Source: Nepenthes gracilis (lineage: Eukaryota; Streptophyta; Magnoliopsida; Caryophyllales; Nepenthaceae). Taken from it: DNA of 64,000 bases. The notes beneath the pieces were generated by a model, which saw only the letters and a program-made list of their open reading frames with translations, was not told the DNA's origin and searched no databases. Both the position numbers and the translations under genes were made by a program. Below are positions 10,800-22,280 of this stretch, one piece after another (within the stretch, counting starts at the first letter, position 1; the number at the start of each line of letters is the position of its first letter). The stretch is from contig BSYO01000033.1 of NCBI GenBank assembly GCA_033239525.1, forward strand, positions 12,744,901-12,808,900, in the 5' to 3' direction.

Positions 10800-12300
10800 C
10801 GGGCCACAGCCCAGAACGGCAACGCCTTACCACTTCCAAGACAGCCAGCAATCTCTCCGAACATGGAGAGGTCTCATGTGGTGTCAACAAACAAACTACT
10901 GCTCGGTCCTACACTTACGAGCTGCCTCGCTAAAGCGAGGAACATACCCGACAGACATAGTAGGGCCAATCCAAAGACGTCACGTTGGGGGCTTCCCCTC
11001 CGACTCCTAAACTTTTATGCACGAAGTGGCGGAGACTTCCGTCGTCGAAGGAGACGCCATTTGGATCGGAAACTGGTGAAGCCCTCACCATCCTCCACCC
11101 TCCGATTTGCGCCGCAGTGTGAAGGAATGTATAAGATCGCAAGCCGTAGAGAGCCACCGCCACCATCGCCATTGCTGGAGGAGAATCAACAAATCGATGC
11201 AGGTAAATACTTTTTTCCACTTTGTGAATGCCTATCTTGTGTTTGCATATAGCAATCTTAAGAAAATCGGCCAAACTCTTGGTATATTACGAGGCACAAT
11301 GGAGAGAGGAATAGAAAACCCTCGATGGAGCTTGTATCGCTACCTACATCGTCATAGGGTGGCTATCGCAGTGACCAGCACCGTCGTCCACACTGGGACC
11401 ACCCTCCACCGGCGATCCTCATTGCCATCTGCAGGTATGGCTTGTTGGCCCACTAAACGCAGTTCCAGCCATCTTATATGAACGCAACCCACTTCGCCTC
11501 CTCGTCATCATATATGAATGCCTCTCAGACCTGACTCAACCGCAACTTGGTTCAGCCACGACTGTGCATGGCCATGAACCTGTCCAGCGCCCCAAGCTCA
11601 GTCCAACACCCCAGATCCAATCCAACAGCTCGGATTTGCATCCTATGCTTAGATACACTTCGGTGCCTTGGATCAAGTCTGCCACTCCCTGTCCGGCGCC
11701 TAGGGCTAGTCTAGTGCCCAAATCTAGTCCGATTGCTTGCCGGCCTGGCTCCAAAATCAGTCCGGCTCCACAACTGACGATCCAGAGTCCCGCAAGTTCG
11801 ACACTGCTCCTTCCTGTTTGAGCTACGTCCCATGCCCCAGACCAATCCGGTGCTCCGGTCAATCCAGTCGAGCCTAGTTCGACTCCCTAGTCCAGTCTGG
11901 CCGCAGCCCTCTCCGACAACCAGATCCATTCTGTAGCAGCCCAATCTATTCATGTCTCAATCTGGCGCCCACTCCTAGAACTCTCACGTCCAAACAAAGA
12001 CATGATGTTGGCGGCTCTGCCCTCCAATGGCCTGACAACCACATGACCTGGGTGGTCACGAGCGACAAGGCCTAACAATGGCCAGAAAGCTGGCCGAGCC
12101 ATGAAGTGTAGATGAAGGGCCGGAGCGATACGATCCACGCCACTCCAAGTACTGCCAGAAGGCACTGGCTTCGAACCCTATGGGCCTGGTAAGGCAAACC
12201 CAACCTTTCAAAGAGTAGAGGCCATAGGTATGAGACCGCCGACTCGGGCAACCGTTCCCTTGTTCATAGGCCATCCTCGGACTCAACGATTTTCTCAAGA
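10800..12300 (+). other. Unassigned internal part of LARD element 2
   Basis: This 1.5 kb has no clear counterpart in elements 1 and 3. Open frames occur (for example 11107-11481) but their translations show no family motif. An exon-like phrase (gatgcaggtaaatac near 11200) and short internal repeats (about 11540-11900) could come from captured host DNA or from an older insertion. I cannot tell which. Confidence 0.35.
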
Positions 12301-12879
12301 AAGGCGCACTAGTCAGCAGGCCGATCCCACTGCAACACCTCCGATCGACCCGTTGCATAGCAGCAAACCCCACAAATGTTATGGCAATACTCACGATGAG
12401 GGCTCAATGTGCTCATCTTGCCACCCATCGCATTGCAGAAAGCATCATCCAGCCAAGCGCTGCATTGTTTCGAGTAGCCCGAGGCAGTATCGGCTGACAA
12501 CGAGAGCCAAACCACCGGCCAGTTGGCCACCCAGTGCGACAATAGAACACTACACAACCAATCCAAGGCAAAGTACTAAATCCAGTGGAGCATAGGAGCT
12601 GTAGGCCAAGATGCCTACCAAAGCACCCTGACGACCGTCCGAAATGGTGCACACCAGCAATACATTTGGCACGGTGAGCCGATCACATAAGCACCGCTCA
12701 CGTGCCAACAATGACTCCATGTCGACTTCAGGTAAGTCTTGCATGCACCATACCGCTTACTTGAATCATGTTTTCGTTAATAGAATAGTAATATTATCTG
12801 CTCATACGAATGATTACATAACACTGCATAAAATTATGCGACCTAGACTACCCATAAGTCGGGTGAATACTCATTCACC

Positions 12880-13140
12880 CATTACCAAACCTCGGTCCCA
12901 CTTTGAGCGGTCCAAATGTGGTCGGATTGAATCTCAATCCCACTCCAAGCGGCCCCAAACGCCGTCAAATTAAACCTCGGTCCCACTCCGAGCGATCCAA
13001 ATGCGGTCAGATTAAATCTTGGTCCCATACCAAGCGACCCATATGCGGTCAAATTAATTCTCAGTCCCACTCCGAGTGGCCCAAACGCGGTCATATTTAA
13101 ACCTCGATTCTGTCACCAAGAGGCCCAAGTACGATCAAAT
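12880..13140 (+). repeat. 3' noncoding tandem repeats, about 55-bp unit
   Basis: Units like cctcggtcccactccgagcg followed by gtccaaatgcggtcaaattaa. They follow a cgacctagactacccataagtcgg block that also precedes the repeats at 56870-57110 and (inverted) 20600-20800. In the autonomous type this region lies just downstream of integrase. Confidence 0.75.
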
Positions 13141-13889
13141 TCAAAACCTTAGGGGCCGTTTTAGCATGCGTGCAGCAACCTCCTTCTGAAGGAGAGGGCA
13201 CATCAGTCAACAACGGTCTGCGGATTAGGACCAGACGCATGAAAGTTATCATGTTATCTAATAGGACTGAGTGTCGATGGCACATGCAAGCGACAGCCTA
13301 GGCTAGCAAAAGCCCAACAACAATAGCCTCAAAGCTTAGCCGGCAACCATATGTTCTCAACGCCACGACCTCCTCTTGGTAGGGGTGAGCGCAACCAATC
13401 AGACGCATTTGTCAAAGCCAGGAGGCTTCGACGACAACCGCCTCTCCTCAAGGCCACGATTTTCCTTCAGGGAAATGATCGGGACCTAGCACAAGTCATC
13501 CCCGGCAGCCCTCGCACTCCACTAAAAAGCAAAGAGGCATCCTCGAAGATCGGGATCCCAGGCTTGGCTAGGGTTATGGTGTTGACCCATTTGCTCGACC
13601 AGAGAGCCAAATGATCCCTAGTTCCAGCAAATGAGTTCACTAAGGGTTCCTTACTCCCAGTCTCATTGACTGACTCGCCAATAGCAATGCACGACAAGAA
13701 GAACCCTTCCAGAGAATGCAAAGTACATCCTACTGCTACAACTCGAATGATCAGGTATCTTAAGGTAAGTCGCCTCCCAACCTCTCAAAGTGCGTCCTTG
13801 CAGCGAGGCAACCTGATCCCAAGCCTAAGATCTTTCCTCTGCATGCTCCTGGATCTCGCCTAAGACTCAGACGACTCACAGTCGGAATC

Positions 13890-14284
13890 TGTTACGGGCC
13901 TAACGTGGGACTACCTTTAGCTAAATATATTATAGGAATTATAAGTATTAGTTAAATATATAATTAGTTTGTTATTAGGTAATTAGATAATTAGGCCATG
14001 TTCTGTTTAGTTGTTTTCCAACTAATTCAGTTGGATCCTTCCTATTATAAGTATTGGCTCCAGTGAATGCAAGAAAGAAGAGAAATATTTTCTCATTTCC
14101 CACTTATTCTCTCTCTTTCCTCCCTGTCCCTGTCACTCTGCCCTCCTTCTCCCTCTCCCTTTCCCCTTCTGTCTTCTCTCTCTTCCTCTTACCCCCTCTA
14201 TTCTCTCTGCTAGAGCTCCCCACTCCCTTCACTCTCACCGTCTTCAACTTCAGGTTATCGATTGCCGACATGGTGCCGGCGTCA
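13890..14284 (+). mobile_element. 395-bp solo LTR inside LARD element 2, TSD GAATC
   Basis: TGTTACGGGCC to GCCGGCGTCA, flanked by GAATC at 13885-13889 and 14285-14289. A TATA box (attataagtattgg near 14045) followed by a CT-rich stretch indicates a plus-strand LTR promoter. Joining the flanks restores the element-internal sequence seen in element 3 (reverse complement near 19830-19870), which confirms the insertion. Termini and size fit a gypsy or copia LTR; the family is not determined. Confidence 0.82.
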
Positions 14285-14691
14285 GAATCGACGAAGGCTT
14301 CTCTTCTATTTCTGAGAAATTAACAAAGTCATATCTATGCAGATCTAGAGCACCCCTTGCAGAGGCACGAATAAGAAGATCCAAGGTCAGCAAGATCCCT
14401 CTAGACAGAGTTGAGTCCTCTTCCGTCAGCCTCTTCGAGCATAGTTCTCGAGAAGGCAACAAGTCACCGCTCGGCCTCCCGAAGCACCTCCTCGCAACAA
14501 GGCATCTAATCCAAAGCCTAAAATCTTCCCTATGAGAACATACTTTCTCCAGAAGGCAACAAGCCACTGCTCGACCTCCCAAAGCGCATCCTCACAGTCA
14601 GGCAATCTGAACCTGAGATCTTTGCTCTCTGAGCTCTCAAATTTAGCCCAATACTTGAACCGCTCAGGGTTGACGCTAGCAGTCCATTCCA

Positions 14692-14987
14692 GCACCTCTA
14701 AGACGCCCCTCAATTGGTGTATCCAAATGCTTCATCCACCGCTATATACATATATGCATTCATTGCATCATCTAAATATCTTTCTATTATCTGAGAAAGA
14801 TTTATAATTTGAGCGTCGAATGATATACGATAGGAGTAATTTTAACCGTCCTCTGACCCCTTATTTGTAATTTATGATGTGCAAGTTTCAGGTTAATAGC
14901 GATGAAGATTAGACTCGCTCTAATTCGTAGCGAAAAAATGGAAGGCTCATTAATCCGTACCACAATTCGAAAATCAAGAACGTATCA
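14692..14987 (+). repeat. Truncated 3' LTR of LARD element 2
   Basis: Only the U5-proximal 296 bp match the left LTR. The polypurine tract and U3 are gone, and internal repeats (two copies of a gcaacaagccactgctcgac block at 14450-14640) abut it. The outer end and TSD are intact. Confidence 0.75.
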
Positions 14988-14992
14988 AGATT

Positions 14993-15904
14993 CAAATTAA
15001 GAAATAAAATTATCTTAAAAATAGAAAAATTGAAAAAAAACTAAAAAATATTTTTTTTTATTTTAGTAGATAAAGACATCATTTATAGTGAAATTTACGA
15101 CAATCACTTGCGCCGACGGGCATCATTTGACACACGTGCTCGAAATCCCCCCCCCCCCGGTCCTCTTTTTCGTCTATGTCAATAGTTCGTAAAATATTAT
15201 TTAATGGGGCTTCAAATTTCACCTAATTACGTGACAATGACCCTAATATTAAATTCTATTGCCGACACATCCGCCCTCGCACAAAAAACAAACCTTCCGC
15301 TTTAACACACAAAATCCTCTACTTATTTATCTTAATTTTTCAATTGTTTATTTTTTATTAATTATTAGAGTTTAGAAATCTAAAGGTTAGAAATTAAGTC
15401 ATAAATTTCTTGTATAAATCTTAAATTTAGACTATATACATATTAGATCTGGCCAAAACTTTTTATATTTATGCTAATGACAATATAAATATTAATAAAA
15501 TATAATATTTTGTGTCACAAGATCAACCATATAAATTTATTTTTTTGTTAATCAATGTAATTCAGTAAAATATTTTTTTAAAAGTATAAACATTTTAAAT
15601 AGTCATTAATCATATCAATCTATATTTTTACGAATTTATATCTCTATTTTTTAAAAAAAATTATAATTTACTGATACTTTTTACTAATAATTTATTTGAT
15701 ATATATTTTAAATGTTTAAATAGAGTTAAAATTTAATTTGATATCCCATCTTCAATAAGCGAATAGATATTTCTATATTTATACCAATTTTTAAAATATT
15801 CCCCCATCCAATCCCCATCTTGTGGGGGCATATATGTAAGAGTTGGGCGTTAGAACTTCACAAGCATGAAGTAGTCATTAGCATCGACTGTTTAAAGTCC
15901 AAAG
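14993..15904 (+). promoter_or_regulatory. Upstream region of the ERF gene
   Basis: AT-rich. A TATA-like catatatgt sits at 15829-15838, about 70 bp before the ATG. Two GCCGAC (DRE/CRT core) motifs occur at 15112-15117 and 15261-15266; they match the DREB binding core, but function is only inferred. The LARD element ends 0.9 kb upstream of the start codon. A C-run lies near 15149-15159. Confidence 0.45.
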
Positions 15905-16474
15905 ATGAAATCTTCATTCTGGCCGCACGGAGAGCTAGCCTCGCCGGAATCTTCACATGGGTCACCGGAATATTTTCCTGTTCCCTTTGATATGAACGAT
16001 TCCGGAGAAATGGTACTGTTTGAAATGCTAGCGGAAGTGGACAAAGATTCGTCGTTTGGATCCTTGTCATCGTCGGTGGCAACCCCACCGCCGAATAGGG
16101 CGGAGGAGAAGAGTTATAGGGGCGTGAGGCGGCGGCCGTGGGGGAAGTATGCGGCCGAGATAAGGGATTCCACTAGGCATGGCATAAGAGTGTGGCTCGG
16201 CACCTTTGATAGTGCAGAGGCCGCCGCCTTGGCATATGATCAAGCTGCATTTTCCATGAAGGGGGCAACGGCGTCGCTCAATTTTCCGGCCGCGTGGGTG
16301 GAGGAGTCGCTCCGGGATATGAAGCATGGCTGCGGCGGCAGAGGAGGAGAAGATGGGTGGTCGCCGGTGATGGCATTGAAGGAAAAGTACCAACTGAGAA
16401 GGAAGTCAATGGTGATCAGCAAGAAGAACAAAGAGACAGAGAAAAAGGTCACAAACAAATCCACTTGCTGCTGA
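15905..16474 (+). CDS. ERF1-like AP2/ERF transcription factor, C-terminus frameshifted
   Basis: An intronless ORF of 189 codons. Residues 71-128 form one AP2/ERF DNA-binding domain ([18 protein letters not shown], then [18 protein letters not shown]). Ala and Asp of AAEIRD are the ERF-type residues for GCC-box binding. The segment after the domain ([17 protein letters not shown], residues 152-168) matches the ERF1B/ERF92 subgroup (group IX, B-3), which acts in ethylene and jasmonate defence signalling in the nucleus. Group members usually end with an acidic EDLL activation motif. Here the ORF stops at 16472-16474 in KSTCC, but the +1 frame reads an EDLL-like ADYLDHLL at 16470-16493 and ends at 16526. 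A single-base indel between about 16420 and 16460 would explain this. The start is chosen as the first ATG after the TATA-like motif. Confidence 0.85.
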   Translation: MKSSFWPHGELASPESSHGSPEYFPVPFDMNDSGEMVLFEMLAEVDKDSSFGSLSSSVATPPPNRAEEKSYRGVRRRPWGKYAAEIRDSTRHGIRVWLGTFDSAEAAALAYDQAAFSMKGATASLNFPAAWVEESLRDMKHGCGGRGGEDGWSPVMALKEKYQLRRKSMVISKKNKETEKKVTNKSTCC

Positions 16475-16526
16475 TTACTTAGACCATCTTCTGAGCTCAT
16501 ACGTACAAAATGAGCAACAATATTAA
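16470..16526 (+). pseudogene. Out-of-frame EDLL activation motif of the ERF gene
   Basis: Frame +1 relative to the ERF ORF reads [11 protein letters not shown] and then a short tail to the stop TAA at 16524-16526. ERF1-type proteins commonly end in an LGxxYLEELL-like motif, so this is the expected C-terminal end displaced by a frameshift. Confidence 0.7.
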
Positions 16527-17849
16527 ATAATAATTTAATATTTTATCGATTTAATTATCTGTAGGTGAGCCTACTTCTCTATCTTAATTATTAGATAAAA
16601 ATTCAATTATTAAGAGTAAAAAATAAAAAGATTATAAAAATTATATTAAATTCAATATATTAAAAAATTAATAAAATTATTGATTTAGGAGATATTATTT
16701 AACGTTTGAAATTAGGTTGTTTAAATTTTTAAATTAAGAGTTTAAATTTAAAAAAAAAGTATGATTTTATTTCTTTCTGAAAAAAGCAGCATCTCCATAT
16801 TAAAATATGATATTTTTGTTTTAATAATATTTTTTTATTATTTTAAAATAAGCGTTAGGCATGGGTAAATATTGACTGATATAGACAATCTAAATTGCTG
16901 ATTCATATTAATAAATTTAATCGAGTCGTATTTACGTTGGATTTCCTTTGTTTTAATTTTGATTTTATAATTTTATTTTTGAATCGATTTACCGTTAGAA
17001 GATTATTATATTTATATTAATTTTATAACGGTAGGTCTGAACGAAAAATCTAAATATATCAAATTATTTAAATTATGTCAAATGAAACCATCAATAATAA
17101 TTTAATTTACATAAAATCTTTAATTTAATTGCAGATTAGCCTCTAATCTAAATTAAATCACATTATATTTACCTCTATATAACGGGTAGAGCAGCTGATG
17201 GAACCCACTGCTAAGAAATATGCACGTGACAGGAGATGTAAGAAAATTAATAATTTAGATTTTTAAAAAGTGGAAAAAAAATAAATAATTTGAATATTAT
17301 ATATAATTTGTTTTTCAAAAGGTACTGAAAATATTATTTTTATTTTACTATCTATTATTTATTCTAAAATATTATATACTTATGCACTTAAACAAAATTA
17401 ACAATAAATTTTAAAAAATACTAACTGAGGATAAATTTGAAAAAAAAAATTAATTTTTTTGGGATACTTTTTTTCCTTGTGGATACTTCAAATAATAATA
17501 CCTCGTCGCATGATTTAATTTGATAATTTTTTTTTTTTTTTTGATAGCCAAGATATTTTTTTTTTTGGGTCCGTTTTGTAAATTTGGGCATTAATCTAAA
17601 TATATGATATTATCTTTAAATATTATTTAATTTTATAAGTTCACATACGCAGCATAGAGAATTAAACTATCATTGTATTGTGTCATATCAAGTTGTTTTA
17701 ATCGAATTCATTATTAGACAATGGTTATTTTAAAGTTAATGTTTTGGTGGAGCAACAAAATAAAAAATAGAAAAAACCAATAAACACGGATATAAGTTTA
17801 TATTAAGGATTTGAGAGATTAGCAACCGAAAAGTAATAAATAATTATAT
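16527..17849. other. AT-rich DNA downstream of ERF
   Basis: No gene recognised. T-runs occur at about 17528-17545 and 17551-17568. Confidence 0.6.
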
Positions 17850-17854
17850 ATAAA

Positions 17855-18981
17855 TGTTACGTCCCGAGTTTTCGATTATTGTACGAATTAGGAAAACTTC
17901 TAATCTTCCGTTACAGGTCGATCTGGATCGGGTCCGGTTTCCATCACTAATAACCTGAAACTCGCACAATACAAATCACAAATAAGAGGTTGGAGATCAG
18001 TGGGGGGATATCCCCCATTGACACACCGACGCTCAAGTTAGAAATCTTCCTAAATAAATAGAAGAATACACGTTTAAAAATAAACATGGTGAGAGTGCAA
18101 TGATGCAGCGATGATGGGAGTATGAGAGGGATATATTTGGAGGTTTGAGCTCCATGAATGCGCCCAATAGATGGCGGCTTAAAGGTATGCCTGGCAAAGG
18201 GACGACTTAAAGGTGTGCCGACAAAGAGAGGCTTAGAGATGCTCTCATGGAGGACGGCTTAGAGGTGCGCCTAATAGATGAAGGTTTAGATATGCGCCCG
18301 TAGAGAGCAGCTCAGTAGTGCGCCTGTAGAGGGCGGCTTAGATGTGCATCTGACAGAGGAACGATTTAGAGGTGCGCACAATAGATGAGCGGCTTAGAGG
18401 ATAAGGGCTAAGCTGCCTTGGTGGGTCAACATCCTAGTTACCTTAGCGGACAGTTAACTCTTGGATAGCAAACTTCTAACTCCAGGGCGGAGGGCTCGTA
18501 ACCTCGAGATAGAGGGCTCCTAGCTATAGAATGGAATGCTCCTGGTTTCGGAATTGATGGCTCCTCGTAAGGAGGGTTTTTGTCTTCGGGACAAAGGGCC
18601 TCTAAAAGGAACGAGGGCTGAGAGCTTCCTGACGGTGTAAGGCCGAGAGCCTCCTGGCGACGAAAGGCTGCTGGCCTTAAGAGCCTCCTTGCAGGAAGAG
18701 GGCTGGTGGCCTCCTAACCGCTATCTTGCTCTCGTTGGAGATTGGTTAGTAATGGCTATACCCTTCTCCATGCCATCCGGAGCCTCATGGAGCTTTTTGA
18801 GCTTCTTCGACCTTCTCCAACTTGTTTTTCAAAGTTTGAGGATGCTTACTTTTATAGTGAGATTTGCAGATGTATTATCACTCCAAAAGTAATGTGGGAT
18901 TTTTACTTTAAAAGAATTATATTGGATTGTGAGCTTGTTGCGAGAATTAGCCTATTAGGCCCATGATTACAGGACCCATCA
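17855..18981 (-). repeat. 3' LTR of LARD element 3
   Basis: TGTTACGTCCC to GGACCCATCA. A minus-strand TATA box (cactataaaagtaag) lies near 18840-18860; GC-rich minisatellite units are at 18160-18400. Confidence 0.85.
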
Positions 18982-19179
18982 TTAGCTCTCCATGTCGGTG
19001 GACCGATTTTTTGACTTCTGACATGTTCATGATAGGACAAGACTGGTCATATTATCTCAAGTCTGACCTAGATTTATTAACCGAAAAGTTTGACTCTAGA
19101 GAGTGGAAGGAACCAGATTGATGGTTTACTAGCTTGGTTGACCACATCACTTGATCCAGAGAGTAAAATAGAGCCGAAA

Positions 19180-19850
19180 ATATGGTTGTCCGATTTTGTT
19201 GACCGATGCGCTTAAATCCAGAGAGCAGTGCAGAGTCCAAAAAGGTATTTGACTGGATCTGGTTACCAAAGTTCTCAAATCTGGAGGGCAGTACAAAGCC
19301 GAAGATCTATGTTAACCGGTTTCGCTGAAAAAAGTGCTTGAATCCAGAGAGTAAAGCGGAGACGGACATGGTAGTTGACTGGATTCGTTGATCGACGAAG
19401 TGCTTAATCTATACAGCAGTGCGAAGCTGAAAATTTTTTGTTGACTGGATCCGTTGACCGACAAAGTACTCAAATCCGAAGAGTAGTTTGGAGTCGAAAA
19501 TCTTTGTTGACCAAATCCGTTGATCGGCAAAATGCTCAAATCGGGAGAGTAGTTAAGAGTCGGAAATCTTTGTTGACCGAATCCGTTGATCAGTGAAGTG
19601 ATCGAATCCGGAGAGCAGTGTGGAGCCAAAAATCTTCGTTGACCGGATCCGTTGACTGGCAAAGTGCTCGAATCAAGAAAGTAGTGTGAAGCCGAAAATT
19701 TTTGTTGACCGGATCCATTAACTGATGAAGTGTTCGAATCCAAAGAGTAGTTCGGAGTCAAAAATCTTTGTTGACCGAATCCGTTGACCAACGAAGTGCT
19801 CAAATCTAGAGATCATTTTAGAGCTAGAAATCTTCGTTAACTGGTGACAA
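19180..19850. repeat. 66-bp tandem repeats rich in GTTGACC (element 3)
   Basis: About ten units of the same type as 3780-5110, with the period visible as repeated gttgaccggatccgttgacc and gaagtgctcgaatcc phrases. Confidence 0.8.
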
Positions 19851-20599
19851 CAGCGAACCATTCGAGTCTCAGGCAAGATCCAGGAGCGCACAAAGGGAAG
19901 ATCTCAAACTCAAGATCGGATCTCCTCACTGTAAGCACACGCTTCGAGAAGTTGGGAGGTGACTTGCCTTAAGATAGCTAATCGTTCGAGTTGTGACAAT
20001 ATGATGCACCTAGCATTCTTCGGAAGGGTTCTTCTTGTCATGCATAGCTATTGGCGAGTCAGCCAATAGGATTGGAAGTGAGGAGCCCCCAGAAAGTTCA
20101 GTTGCTGGAACTGGAGATCCTTTGGCTCTTGGGTCGAGCAAATGGGTCAATACTGTGACCACGGCCAAGTTTGGGATCCCGATCTCAGTGACTCCCTCTT
20201 CGAGGATGCCGCTTTGTTTTTTAGCGGAGCATCAGGGTTGTTGGGGATGACTTGCACTAGATTTTGATCGTTCCCATGAAGGGAAGTCGTGGCCCTAAGG
20301 AGACGCGGTTGTCATCTAAGCATTCCGTCTTGACAAATGAGGCAGGTTGGTCACGCTCGCCCGAAGAGGAGGTCGTGGCGCTAAAAGATGAGGTTGCCGG
20401 CTAAGCTTTAAAACTATCGTTACAGGCTTTTGCTAGCCTAGGCCGTCACCCGCATGTATCGTCAATGCTTGGTCCTACTTGAGAACGTCGTAGCTTTCAT
20501 GCGTCTAGTCCTAGTTTGCCAACCGTCGTTGACTGATGGTACTCTCTCATTCAGGAAGAGGTTGCTGCACGCATGCCAAAAAAGTCTCCTAAGGTTTTA

Positions 20600-20800
20600 A
20601 GTTCAACCGCACATGGGTCACTCAGTGACGGGACCAAGGTTTAGTTCAACCACCAATGGACCGCCTGGATGACCAGGATTTATTTCGACCGTTTACGAGC
20701 TGTTTGGATGACCAAGGTTCAATTCGACCGCTCATGGGCCACTTGAATGACCAGGGTTTGATTACGACTTCTTAGGAGCCGCTTGGATTATCAAGATTTA
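20600..20800 (-). repeat. 3' noncoding tandem repeats of element 3
   Basis: Inverted relative to 12880-13140 and 56870-57110. Followed at 20825-20845 by the inverted form of the gacctagactgcccctaagtc block. Confidence 0.7.
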
Positions 20801-21319
20801 GTTAGAAATAGGTAAAAATCTGTCTGACTTAGGAGCAGTCTAAGTCGTATCATTTTATGTAGTCTTATGTAATCACTCGTATGAGCAGATAATATTACTA
20901 TCCTAGTAACGGAAACATGATTCAAGTAAGCGATATGATGTATGCAAGACTTACCTGAATTTGACGTGGAATCATCGTAGGTGTTTGTTGGCGAACGACG
21001 TGCTATGCCCTCGGGACCTGCCTAAGGCTCCGATTGCATGGTCTGCGTGTACTGCTTCGGAGGGTTGTCGGGGCGCTTTGGCAGATGCCTTGGCCTATGG
21101 CCCCTATGATCCGTGGGACTTGGTCCTTCGCCATGAATTGGTTGGGTAGTGTGCTGCTGCCACGCTAGGTAGCCTGTTGGCTAGTGGTTGGATGATGTTT
21201 TATGTGATGAAATGGGTGGTGGGTCAAGCACGTCAAGCCCCCATTGCAAGTTTTGCCATAGCTTTTACAGGATCTGCTGTCATGCAACGGGATCGGCCTA
21301 CCGACTAGAGCAATGCTAC

Positions 21320-21600
21320 GTGGTGAAGATCCAGCCGGAGAAGATATGGTGGCAAGAGCTTCAGCTGGCCAGTGAAAATTTGACGGCAAAGAGCTACGGC
21401 AGGCCAGAGAAGATCTGGCAATGAGTTCCAGCAGGCCAGAGAGATCTGGTGGCGAGAAGCTCTGACAAGCAAGAGAGATCAGGCGAAGAGAGCTCTAGCA
21501 AGCCAGAGAAGGTTTGGTAGCGAAAGCTCTAGCAAGCCAGAGAAAATCTGGCGGCGAAAAGGTACGACAGGCGAGAGAAGGTCTAGCAACAAAGGTGACT
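21320..21600. repeat. About 35-bp tandem repeats of element 3
   Basis: Seven to eight units of gagagatctggcggcgagagctccggcaggccaga type, a shorter array than at 5460-6150. Confidence 0.75.
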
Positions 21601-22280
21601 AATTGGCTGGAGAGCCAAAACGCTCCTCAATCCGATTGGAACACTAGAATGCTCCTCAATTTGATCGAAACATCGGAGTTAGTCCAAAAAACTGCTACAG
21701 GCTAGCCGAATGAGAGACGAAGTGCCGGGAGCTTTTGCGTTCTATAGGACTCCAAGACACTCCATTTAATTGAAGAGCGAAGGATGGAAGCGAAGCGTAG
21801 CGTAAGTTTTGAGGGAAGCTTTGCTGCCCGGCCTGGCCCCTTGGAACTGGATCGATTATTTCTCCGGGAGTGGGCCCATCGCTCGGATCTTCCCGAATAC
21901 CGAGGTCGTTGGGTTGATGAGATAGATATTGGGGGCCGCCTGGGTCCTGAGGTCATCAGGCCGATTGATCCTCTGAGGATGCTGACTTTCTCATATCGCT
22001 TAAAAGCTGATCGATGAAGCCCAAAGTGTTACATCCCTCTGACGGGTACAGACGGTCAGGAAGAGGGTGCTCTATTAAGTGCTAGGCACTCGTACATTTG
22101 GTGTTAATCACCAATTAGCATGGCTAGCCGATGAGGGATCGTCACCACGGGCCATGGGAGGTGATATCTTCAGCCGACGTGTTGGCTGGAGCACAGGTAT
22201 TGACCATGTTTTTGTGTAAGAGATTGAGGGTTGAGAGGAGATGCTAGACTTTTTGTCACGTTTTTCACAGATGGCGCTAA

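Larger units (their letters stand above)
8692..14987 (+). mobile_element. Complete LARD element 2 (Tat-like, non-coding), TSD AGATT
   Basis: Outer ends TGATGGGTC and ACGTATCA are flanked by AGATT at 8687-8691 and 14988-14992. The left LTR is 8692-10183; the right LTR survives only as about 14692-14987. The PBS (degenerate) follows the left LTR, so the element is on the plus strand. Internal blocks match elements 1 and 3 inverted: leader 10184-10800, conserved block 12300-12660, repeats 12880-13140 and U3-proximal blocks 13160-13890. No gag or pol domain is visible. A younger solo LTR sits at 13890-14284. Confidence 0.88.

Noticed and set aside
11107..11481. Possible gag gene in LARD element 2
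   Set aside because: No gag or zinc-knuckle motif, and no matching frame in elements 1 or 3.
12880..13140. CRISPR-like regularly spaced repeats
   Set aside because: Units are degenerate and directly adjoining with no unique spacers, in a plant retroelement; same for the other arrays.
16067..16500. Minus-strand ORFs opposite the ERF gene
   Set aside because: Shadows of the AP2/ERF coding strand.
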